From Closterium sp. NIES-65 (Eukaryota; Streptophyta; Zygnematophyceae; Desmidiales; Closteriaceae), in the NCBI GenBank assembly GCA_948144175.1, contig CANXME010002522.1:124001-188000 (forward strand): a stretch of DNA of 64,000 nt, given 5' to 3'. The position numbers and the translations under genes are program-made. A model generated the notes under the pieces. It made no database searches. It had not been told where the DNA came from and worked only from the letters and a program-made list of their open reading frames with translations. This document shows, piece by piece, positions 47,101-54,200 of the stretch (positions within the stretch are counted from its first letter, which is position 1; each line of letters starts with the position of its first letter).

Positions 47101-49289
47101 GGGCGAGTCGCGTGGTGTGGGGAATGGTGTGAGGCATGGCGTTGGGCATCGCATAGCATGGCACGAGAAAGCATGTGATGGGGCACCGCACGGGAACGAG
47201 ATGCATAATCGTGAGTGTACAAGGAAACGCAGAGTGAGGGGCGCACATGATGGGATGTCGCTGCAGCTGCACCTCCCAGGCGTAGCAAGGGACGCACCCA
47301 ATAGGGCGTCGTTCCAGGAGCACATCCCACAGGTACTGCACGCATGCCCACCAAGTTGACTTTTGAGTCGACTCAAAAGTCAACTCAATGCTATGCTGTC
47401 TCTGAGCGAGCAGAGCAAAAGATATAAGAGACGCACACGATATGGTTGGCGCTCCAGCAGCACGCCCCAGAGGTACATTTTGAGAGAGAGGATGGCAGGT
47501 CCAGGTGGGAGGAAAGAGAGCAAAGGGTGAAAGAGGTCCGCACACGATGGGGTGGCGTTCCAGCAGCAAGCCCCAGAGGTACTGCACATCCACGCGCCCA
47601 CCGAGTTGACTTTTGAGTCGACTCACTTAAAAGACGACTCGATGGTATGCTCTCTCCGGGCGGGCAGAGCAAAATGCCTAACGGGCATACACAATGGGGT
47701 GTCGTTCCAGCAGCACGTCCCAAAGGTACGTTTTGAGAGAGGATGGGAGGTCCAGGTGGGAAGAGACACGCACACAATAGGGTGTCGTTCCAGCAGCACG
47801 TCCCACAGGTACTGCACGCGCGCCCACCGCCACTCCCTCACCAGCCGCCCCCACGCCCCCCCCGGCGAGAGCAGCACGCCCATACCCGTCTCCCCCCGCC
47901 GCGGCCCCTGCTGCTGCCAGTCCTGCGCGCTGAAGGATGAATCAGAGGGGCTATGATCGCCCCCCAAAGAGCTCTGAGGGTTGTTGGCGTGGGTTTGGGC
48001 TTCAGAAAGGGTGAAGAGGGGCGCCGGCGGTCCCACCTGTAGCCGTAATTGTCCTTCAACTGGCCGGGGAACCCACTCTGACGTGGAGCCAATCACGCGC
48101 TGCCACATGGACGCTAGGTTGGGGGATGTGGCGGCTAAGGGAAGGGATGCAGTCCTTCGCGGTGGGGATGGGCGGGTGGATGGGGTGGCTGTAGCAGAAG
48201 CGGCAGGGGTGGTGGTGGTGCTGGTTGTGCTGAGGGTTCCAGTGTCAACAGCACCATCAGCAGCACCAGCTGCGCCAGCAGCATTAGCACTGCTGTGATG
48301 ATCTGTGGTGGTGCAAGCAGCAGCGGCAACCGCAGAGCCAGGGGAGGAAGAGCCTTCCTGGTTGGTCTCTTGCGAGGCGGGGGAAGCAGAGAGAGTGGCT
48401 GCTGTGGCCGTTGGTGGGGCGAGACGCAGGCGTGTGAGCGGGCAGGGTGTGAGGGGGGACGCGAGGGCTGCGAGGAATGGTGCAGAGAGCAGGACGAGGG
48501 CCTGAAGGGAGGGCGGAGAGAGAAGGACAGATCGACAAATTGCATGATCCGATTGCCAGGATACCACATTGCCTCATCATCAGATTGCCAGCGCATTGCA
48601 TGATCAGGTTGCCATCATACCACATAGCATCATCAGGTTGCCAGGAATTACACACCAATGTCGCATATCACGTCGCGTAGCCAGACTGGCTTTCTACCAG
48701 CACTCACCAGTGTCGAGTTCCGCATATGCCACGTCAGCTGCTCCTTCCAGCTTTTGCCGTTCGCGCGTGGCTCAGGCTCTTGGCCATTGCAGAATTTGCT
48801 TGTATCGAAGCTTCTTCCGCTGTGGTTCGTGTCGCTTCGGCAATTGTCAACATTTCCTCTTCTTAAATTATTGTCACTGCTGAAATCACCATTCGCGTCG
48901 CGCCTTTTATTGGCTCCCGCGTCGTTGCTACAGCATTGTACGTCCGCGCGCCTCGTACCGTTTGAGCTGTTGTCCTCGAATCCGGGCCTTATAACGCGTA
49001 CGCTGTATGTCTTGCGACGCTGGTGAAACGCGCTAGGGGAATGGGGAAGATTTTTCGGCACGAGAAGTGGTCTTCTGACCACGAAATGCGCCACGTCAGC
49101 AGAGCGCACTGCGCTTCGAAAGGACGTCATTTCGTGCAACACGGACGACGACACGTGGATGTGACTTCGATAGTGACAATCTCGCACCGCGTCAGTCACA
49201 GATGGCTGGATACGACACGACATTGCGGGGGAAACGACGTGCCTTGCGGCGGCAGGCATTGCGAATAAATCAAGAATGCTCGCCGACAA
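30664..49289 (-). CDS. PEC: PEC-type plastid envelope ion channel (CASTOR/POLLUX-like)
   Basis: Twenty exons join in phase (1077 aa): 49289-48708, 48501-47774, 47055-46984, 46494-46422, 45677-45579, 44789-44751, 44003-43888, 42925-42821, 42192-42106, 40924-40692, 39455-39379, 38126-38046, 37522-37400, 37114-36911, 34692-34539, 33939-33863, 33349-33302, 32008-31939, 31607-31534, 30855-30664. Landmarks in order are a long N-terminal region, TM segment MLLMTMCTTLVFLGGFLFHT, pore-like SLGEDMWDAWSALVSSSSHL, TM VIGIMLTLGGLFFYSLLTST, then two RCK-type modules: MERDHIVIGGINNRLATLL ... KLFVQCSRQPGLVDVYCKLL and ERMVMLGWRTGVPDMIREF ... ELAERAVQRGEVAIGY. These match land-plant PEC1/PEC2, which move K+/Ca2+ across the plastid inner envelope. 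It is about 260 aa longer than those, mainly before the first TM. The start could be a later Met. About fifteen exons have extra copies. Confidence 0.93.
30930..31215 (-). repeat. Two partial copies of PEC exon 20
   Basis: A copy at about 30935-31075 (DASLYVSPGETPTFNELAER to CPKDVPL) and a shorter one at about 31165-31212 (DASLYVSPGE) lie upstream of the terminal exon. Both keep the CACCAG acceptor. Confidence 0.92.
31459..31570 (-). repeat. PEC exon 19 end duplicated across a perfect palindrome
   Basis: A 46-bp direct repeat (31459-31504 and 31525-31570, ELLNSWGDEIYVK plus donor) is separated by CTTTTGAGTCGACTCAAAAG at 31504-31523. This is the clearest case of the palindrome linking two exon copies. 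Confidence 0.95.
32075..32285 (-). repeat. Two extra copies of PEC exon 18 (5' part)
   Basis: Near 32090-32145 and 32225-32282, encoding VVGSHPSLTYIGTSDL or VVGSHPSLTYIGTSD, each with an acceptor. Confidence 0.92.
32401..33012. repeat. 50-bp minisatellite, 12 near-identical copies
   Basis: The unit starts GCTGGCATGTCAGGGATGGC and ends GGAACCATGGCGT, inside a PEC intron. It has no splice motif. The array ends against a palindromic junction at 33017-33033. Confidence 0.95.
32999..33046. repeat. Palindrome between 14-bp direct repeats
   Basis: GTGCTGGCATGATG before and after TTGAGTCGACTCAAAAG (33017-33033). The left arm lacks two T. Confidence 0.92.
33190..33480 (-). repeat. Two extra copies of PEC exon 17
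   Basis: A copy at about 33432-33479 (VQSLNVELENSQLGRE) and a worn one at about 33200-33248 flank the chosen exon 33302-33349 (VQSLNAELEDNRLGRE). Confidence 0.88.
34010..34090 (-). repeat. Extra copy of PEC exon 16
   Basis: Encodes RTKPDKQSLYSLLLAES, then diverges. It lies about 150 bp upstream (transcription sense) of the complete exon 33863-33939. Confidence 0.9.
34121..34281. repeat. 32-bp minisatellite, about 5 copies
   Basis: Units GGGAAGAGGGGATGGTGCAT plus GTGGTTGTTGAA in a PEC intron. Confidence 0.93.
34395..35185 (-). repeat. Three partial copies of PEC exon 15
   Basis: The 3' part recurs at about 34400-34480. The 5' part recurs at about 34790-34870 (GTPMSRPDLTHAILDPATVF) and at about 34990-35180, where a (TCTG)n run of about 22 units (35044-35132) splits the copy between MSRMDLID and the PGF segment. 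Confidence 0.88.
35196..35216. repeat. AATT-centred palindrome, right arm incomplete
   Basis: CTTTTGAGAATTCTCA, matching the palindrome family with an AATT centre. Flanking direct repeats are not evident beyond a few bases. Confidence 0.65.
35290..36880 (-). repeat. About nine copies of the PEC exon-14 3' part
   Basis: The segment GSELVILAEESLEERERQLA / RMLRTPLRNLTVVHK with its donor recurs in whole or part near 35350, 35620, 35770, 36000, 36160, 36320, 36420, 36530, 36690 and 36840. Spacing is about 100-250 bp and divergence low. The complete exon is 36911-37114. Confidence 0.93.
37183..37358. repeat. 11-bp minisatellite
   Basis: GTGGGTTACAG / GTGGGTAACAG units, about 15, just upstream (transcription sense) of the complete exon 14. 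Confidence 0.92.
37670..37725 (-). repeat. Partial copy of PEC exon 13
   Basis: Encodes MMQAAQIRQKQE as in the complete exon 37400-37522 and its 5' flank. Confidence 0.8.
37925..38003 (-). repeat. Extra copy of PEC exon 12
   Basis: Repeats GIVRDGKVQFHPKDSEPVQR / TDK and the GTGTGATG donor of the complete exon 38046-38126. Confidence 0.92.
38207..39209. mobile_element. hAT-like MITE in a PEC intron
   Basis: About 1 kb bounded by inverted ends TAGGGATGGGCATTTGGCCC and, on the other strand, TAGGCATGGGCATCTGGCCC. It is flanked by an 8-bp target duplication GGTGACCG (38199-38206 and 39210-39217). The TAGGG-TGGGCA ends and 8-bp duplication are those of hAT elements. There is no transposase. The interior has runs of CGGGTCGGGT near both ends and CGCGATCGCGGCCACGCATT repeats in the middle (about 38680-38960). 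It is non-autonomous. Confidence 0.85.
39349..39391 (-). repeat. Duplicated end and donor of PEC exon 11 (30 bp)
   Basis: After the first donor (exon end 39379) the last 15 or so bases of the exon and its GTGAGT recur, giving a second in-frame donor with exon end 39349. Using it would add VSHVRRGFPE. Confidence 0.9.
39825..40640 (-). repeat. About five copies of the PEC exon-10 3' part
   Basis: VENLSAKLFVQCSRQPGLVD / VYCKLLDHTG with its donor recurs near 39830-39935, 40020-40120, 40220-40315, 40400-40495 and 40530-40625, with amino-acid variants. The complete exon is 40692-40924. Confidence 0.92.
40985..41370 (-). repeat. Two copies of the PEC exon-10 5' part
   Basis: YEADADVVMSVIALKPLLRG recurs near 41010-41150 and 41235-41368, each behind a CAG acceptor. 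Confidence 0.92.
41512..41603 (-). repeat. Second full copy of PEC exon 9
   Basis: Encodes GPLSSTASFKKVITDRARSV / ILLAPKDD with a GGCAG acceptor and a GTGAGT donor, same phases as the chosen exon 42106-42192 (variant FKKVAADRARS). Confidence 0.9.
41700..41868. repeat. 21-bp minisatellite and GCGC-centred palindrome
   Basis: Six units of CTGCTGGGACATGCACGCAT are followed by CTTTTGAGGCGCCTCAGAAG at 41849-41868. GCTGCTGCA-type repeats flank the palindrome, which has one arm mismatch. Confidence 0.88.
41930..42145 (-). repeat. 45-bp tandem copies of the PEC exon-9 donor, about 5
   Basis: On the coding strand each unit holds SVILLAPKDD ending GACGACTA and the donor GTGAGTG. The first unit is the real exon end (42106). 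Confidence 0.94.
42455..42806. repeat. 18-bp minisatellite, about 19 copies
   Basis: Units AAAAGGGTAGTGTGTGGC. It begins about a dozen bases into the intron after PEC exon 8. Confidence 0.95.
43160..43725. repeat. Hexanucleotide array (GGTAAT/GGTAGT)n
   Basis: About 95 diverged units in a PEC intron, open in several frames by chance. Confidence 0.95.
44045..44222 (-). repeat. Two copies of the PEC exon-7 5' part
   Basis: VMERDHIVIGGINNRLATLL recurs near 44050-44115 and 44163-44222. At least the first has a CACCAG acceptor. Confidence 0.92.
44270..44555. repeat. About 20-bp GC-rich minisatellite
   Basis: Units GGGGCGAGGTGCAGAGGGGA with small variants, about 14 copies, in a PEC intron. Confidence 0.92.
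44865..44912 (-). repeat. Partial copy of PEC exon 6
   Basis: Encodes LRMEWLREA behind the same GAGCAG acceptor as the complete exon 44751-44789. Confidence 0.85.
44995..45360. repeat. 24-bp minisatellite, about 15 copies
   Basis: Units GGGCGATGGTGAGGGTGGGA followed by GAGA, nearly identical, in a PEC intron. Confidence 0.94.
46206..46281 (-). repeat. Alternative pore-type exon of PEC (4')
   Basis: 76 nt with its own acceptor (GAGCAG) and donor (CGG/GTACTG), encoding RPQEPFGEALWDAWGNVCSS / RQHLR. Entry and exit phases equal those of exon 4 (46422-46494, RHKSLGEDMWDAWSALVSSS / SHLK), but the two cannot both be included without shifting frame. A third, donor-less copy lies at about 46577-46647. 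Confidence 0.8.
47255..47735 (-). repeat. About five copies of the PEC exon-2 end, with palindromes
   Basis: YLWDVLLERHPI-type segments recur near 47300, 47440, 47560 and 47700, separated by repeated intron pieces. Palindromes lie at 47360-47379 (perfect, arms extended to AGTTGAC...GTCAACT) and 47610-47633 (with a small insertion). Confidence 0.88.
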
Positions 49290-49578
49290 TGCACTTGGGC
49301 AACTCGCAGCTAAAGTTCAGCTACACATTTCAAGAGTGTCTGGCGGACACCCTTGAAGCAACGCGAGCTTGTAAAACTACGGTTATGGCAGGCAGGATAG
49401 CAGTGAGAGCAGGGATGAAAGAGCATGATGAGTGTGGAGGGCGCTGAAACGCAGCTGCAACCCAGAGAATGGTTTTTGGTAATCGCGCGGGAAAAGGTTG
49501 GCAGCGGTGTTGGCGTCTCCAGTAGTTGGCGGCTCTGTGTTAGGGTGCAATGAATCGAAGTAGCGAGAATTGCACTAA
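49290..49578. other. Upstream region of PEC
   Basis: Short gap between the first PEC exon and the Harbinger-like MITE. It is the presumed core promoter of PEC. No motif is clear enough to name. Confidence 0.4.
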
Positions 49579-50409
49579 GGGCGCGTAACCATTTTGCATT
49601 TTTAGATTTTGACGTACCGTCTGATTATATGGAATCGGACTGTACGTTTATAACGAAACGGACTGTCCGATTTGAATGTTTGCAACTTCGGACTGTCCGA
49701 AGGCAGATGTGACACTTTTTCCACATGCTAGGGTTTCGCGATGGTTTTCCCTTCGCCATCTCAAATGTACACCAGTAACGCCAGTCACAACCCATCGCAA
49801 TTTTCGCCAGTTGAGTTCAGCGCTTCTGACAAACATAGGAAATGTCAAACAAGCACAAAGGCCATCCAAACCAAGCCCATTCAATGCCAGAAGGACCAGG
49901 TATCCGGGACTCTTGTGTTTCGGGAACAGCTGTGGCAGGAGTGGTAGTATTGGTAGAGCCCGGTGGTGGGGAGTTGGGAGAAGTGTTGTCAGACTGGGTG
50001 TTCTGGGCGTAGCTAGAGGGATCCATTGTGCAGAGAAGTGAGTAGTGATGAGAAGTGGGTCAATGTCGTGGCTTCTTGTATTGTAGTATGGCTAGTTAGG
50101 ATTGGTCAATGTCAATCTTTGCATCCGAGTCGCATTTTTTCATGTTTTGGCGAGGCGGTTCGCTGAAATCCAATTTCGCCCGCCAATCGCGTGCGCGGAC
50201 AGACGGACAGTCCGTTTGTGATTCGGACAGTCCGATGTCAGAGTTTCGTGTCGTTGGAAAGCGGAAAAAGTGTCATGACAGTTCGAAATTTTAGCGACGT
50301 CGCAAACTTCCTCACGAAGAACTGAACGACATTAAACGAAAATAGTAACTATTCGCCACGACGGACGGTCCACGGTTCGTTCCGTCGGGTGCAAAATGGT
50401 TACGCGCCC
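49579..50409. mobile_element. PIF/Harbinger-like MITE
   Basis: Perfect 20-bp inverted ends GGGCGCGTAACCATTTTGCA (49579-49598 and, inverted, 50390-50409) lie between TAA target duplications (49576-49578, 50410-50412). A 3-bp TAA site is the PIF/Harbinger signature. Inner inverted repeats (GACACTTTTTCC / GGAAAAAGTGTC; GGACTGTCCG-type) lie near both ends. A minus-strand start, MDPSSYAQNTQSDNTSPNSP (50026), looks like the remnant of an element ORF. No transposase is present, so it is a deletion derivative of 831 bp. Confidence 0.85.
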
Positions 50410-51229
50410 TAAGGTGTCAAACGAGTACAAAGATGTGAGCGAAGGCATGAGCAAACATTATACGCGAAACATGAAAATGGTAATGCGGTGCGTGCGAGCT
50501 AGCTAGTGCTATACTAGTAGCGAGGCTCGGGCTAGTCCTGAAGCGTAGGCCGACACGGCCGGGCCAGCAGTGCGAGGTTTGGCAAAACAGTGCGTGCGAA
50601 GTTGGCGAAGTCCCGTTAGCAGTAACGGGCGAACAACGGCTGTTGCTGTACGCGATGTAGTCGGGCTCCGTAAGGAATGCCAAGAAAATTCCTTACACTA
50701 TCCCCCCCCCCCTCAAGAAGCCCCCTCCGCTACGCGAGTGCGTGTATATCGCGGAATCCCCGGCTCCTCAGGTACACTTGCAGGGCAGGGTGGTTTTCAA
50801 TGTTGGCCAGGGGCACCCAGCTATCTTCAGTTGGCGTGCGGTCCTTCCAGCGAATGAGGAATTCAATCCTCCTGATTCCCGTGGGGTGGCGAATGTGAAG
50901 ATAGGTAAACAGGAATGAAATGACTGAGTCAGGAATTGGTACAAAAGGGAAACCTAATTGTGTTGTACCCCTTATGGGATACCCCACTGTAGCCTACACA
51001 AACAGGTAAGCTATATGTTCTGACACACCCCCATAGGCAAAGTGGGGGAAAACAAGAGGTCACAAGACCAGTCAAGCAAAGCAAAGCAAGCTCGGGGTGG
51101 ATCACAAAGTCACCACACAGTCCGAGCACAAGAGCAGGGCCAGAGGCCAGTTCACATGCAGGAGTACAGACATATATATAAAACTAGACAAGCAAGAGCA
51201 GGTATATATATATGTCACAGTACAAGTGA

Positions 51230-54200
51230 AGTCAAGAGGAGAGCAAGTGAGGCAAGACAGGCACAAGACCCAGCTGGGTGCAAAAGCGCTGATGGTCACA
51301 AGGCGCGAGTGCCTTGGTGAACACATCAGCAGTGTTGGCCTCAGAGGCCACGTACGCAAGTCGCAACTGACCACGCTGCTGCAGCTCACGAGCAAGGAAG
51401 TAGCGGAGAGCAATGTGCTTCGTTCTGTGCTCCAAGCGCTGCTCTCGACACAAGGCCAGCATGGCCTTGTTGTCTACGTACAGCACTGGAGGAGAACGAG
51501 GCGGCTCTCCAAGGTCAGTCAGCAGGTAGGTGAGCCAGCGAAGCTCCTGTGCAGCCATGGCCCCGGCGTAGATCTCAGCCTCACAACTGGAGCCGAGAAC
51601 CGAAGACGAGCGAGTAGACCGCCACGAGACAGAGCCAGAACCAAGGCTGAAGGTGTAACCCTGTGACGACCGCTGCGTAGCCTAGTCGTCAGCCCAAGAA
51701 GCGTCCGCGTGGCCTGTAAGGACCACTGGACTGCGCCCTCCAAGCACTAGCCCCATGCCTGACGTACTGCACAGGTAGCGCAATACCCTCTTCGCTGCAG
51801 CCATGTGCTCTGGTCGGTGTCTCCCAGGAGCAACATAGCGTGCAAGGATGCTCAGAGGGTATGCGAGGTCGGGTCGTGTGCAGGTCATCAGGTACATGAG
51901 GCAGCCAACAAGCTCTGCATACGGACCACTCGACTCTACGGACTCATCCAAAGGCAGAGCTGAGAGTGAGTGGCGAGTAGGCAGAGGAGTGGCCTGAGGC
52001 GAGGAGTACGTGAAGCCGAAGCGCTGAAGGACCTGCTGCACCATGTGTGACTGAGTCAAGGTGATGGTGCGGCGTGCTCTATCCCGAGTGATCTGCAAGC
52101 CAAGGTAGCTGCGCAGTTCACCCAGGTCTGTGCACGTGTGTCTCTTCAGCAGCTCGGACTTCACGTAGGCGAGTCCAGCAGTGTCCGCTGTGGCAAAGAC
52201 CAAGTCGTCGACGTACACGAGGATGTAGAACGGCGGCAGGGAAGCGTCGGTGCGAAGAAACAGCGACGGGTCAGCAGTAGAAGGAGCAAACCCAAGAGCC
52301 GCAAGCGTAGTCCTCAGTGTGTCGTGCCACTCACGCGGTGCCTGGCGGAGACCGTAGACTGGCCGTCGGAGGCTCCACTGGGTGCCAGGAGGGAAAGTCC
52401 CAGTGAAGCCAGGCGGACGGCGCAGCCAGATCTCCTCGTGCAGGCTACCCTGCAGGAACGCAGTGCTGAAGTCGAGAGAGTGAAGCTCGTAGTCGCGCTG
52501 AGCGGCTATGTGCAGCAGCACCCGAAGAGTGGTCATCTTCGGGGTGGGAGAGAAGGTCTGAAAGTAGTCAACTCCCTGCCGCTGACTGAAGCCACGAGCA
52601 ACGTACCGTGCCTTGAAGACAGGTGGAGAGCCCGGCGGTCGCTTCACCCTGAAGATCCACATGCCACTGACGATGTTCGCCCCAGGAGGGGGAACTGCGT
52701 CAACGTAGGTGCCTGTGGACTTCCAGGAAGCCATCTCTGCATCCATAGCTGCCTGCCACTGAGAGGAGTAGGGACCCTCTACGGCCTCCGCGTAAGAACG
52801 CGGAGTCGGGATGTCTAGTGCATCCGGGTCTCCCTCAGGGGCAAGCAGTACAGACGCGAGATGAGGTGAAGCAGCCGCTAGACACTGTAACTCCTCCTGC
52901 CTGTCCTCTAGGACGTCCGTGCCAAGAGCACACTCACCCCCGACGGACGGAGGACAGCCAGACACAGACTCAGCAACAAGACTAGCAGCGTAGTCGAGAC
53001 GACAGCGAGCAGCAAAGTCAACGAGCTCAGCGACCAGAGCAGACGCAGCAGTGGACTCAAACGAGGGGTCAGTGACGACAGTAGCAAGCAGACGCGTGAC
53101 AGTAGGACTGGCAGCGCGAAGAGAGTCCGACTCAGGGTCGGCAAGCGCAGGAAGAGAGGACTCAGGAGGAGAAGGCAAAGGGGCACGCAGAGGAGCCGTG
53201 GACGGACGCAGAGACATCCGGTGCGTGCCAGGGACAGGAGGAGGACGCTGACGCGAACTGCGACCACTAGCGCGAGCAGCACGAACAGGCGACGCGGGAC
53301 GAGACGCAGGCTCACGACGCTCAGCAAGACCTCCAGTAGGACCAGTGTAAGGAGAGGGAGCAGGCAGCGGAGAGGAAGGCTCCAGTAGGGACTGCGACTG
53401 GACAGGCGGTGGACCCTCTACAGGAGGAGAAAGACCAAGAACCTGCTGCAGGAGCGGAACGAAGTACGGCCGAGGCCGCGCGGCAGCTCCAGACTCAGCA
53501 GGGACAGTACCAGCACCCTCAGCGACAGCACCAGCGCCACCCACACCTCCAGCGGCAGGTCCAACAGCAGCAGGCTCAGCACCAACGCCCTCAGCAGCTC
53601 CAGCTCCAGGAGGACCAGTAGGTCCAGCAGCTCCGAGACCAGCAGCACTCGCACCCTCGACGGTCGAAGAAGCTCCAGCTCCAGCTCCAGCAGCACCTCC
53701 AGACTCAGCAGCACGCCTCCAGCGGCGAGCGAACCACTCGCGCAGCTCCGGTGGAGAGAGGGGCTCCCGGCGAGACGCAGCAGCAGGAGAAACCCCAGGC
53801 TCAGCAACTCTAGGCGCAGCACCCCCAGGCTCAGCAGCTCCCAGCTCAGTACCCTCAGGCCCAGCAGCTCCCAGCTCAGCACCCCCAGACTCAGCACCTC
53901 CAGGCACAGCACCCCCCGGCCCAGTACCCCCAGGCTCCGCACCCACCGCAGTAGCACCCCCACGCCCAGCACCCCCAGCAGTAGCACCCCCAGGCCCCGC
54001 ACCCTCAGGGTCAGCACCCCCAGAGTCAGTACCCCCAGGCTCAGCACCCGCAGCAGCACCAGAGTCACCAGTAACCTCGACCGGGTCAACGGCGTCTACC
54101 TGGGACACACCTGAGGGGGCAGGAACCTGAGGGGGGAGGGGGTCGACCGGGGGGGGAACCGGCACAAGGAAGTCCGGGGGAGGGGGGAGGGAAGGAGTGC

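Noticed and set aside
49676-50041. 121-codon plus-strand frame inside the Harbinger-like MITE
   Set aside because: No similarity to transposase or the accessory Myb-like protein; probably chance.
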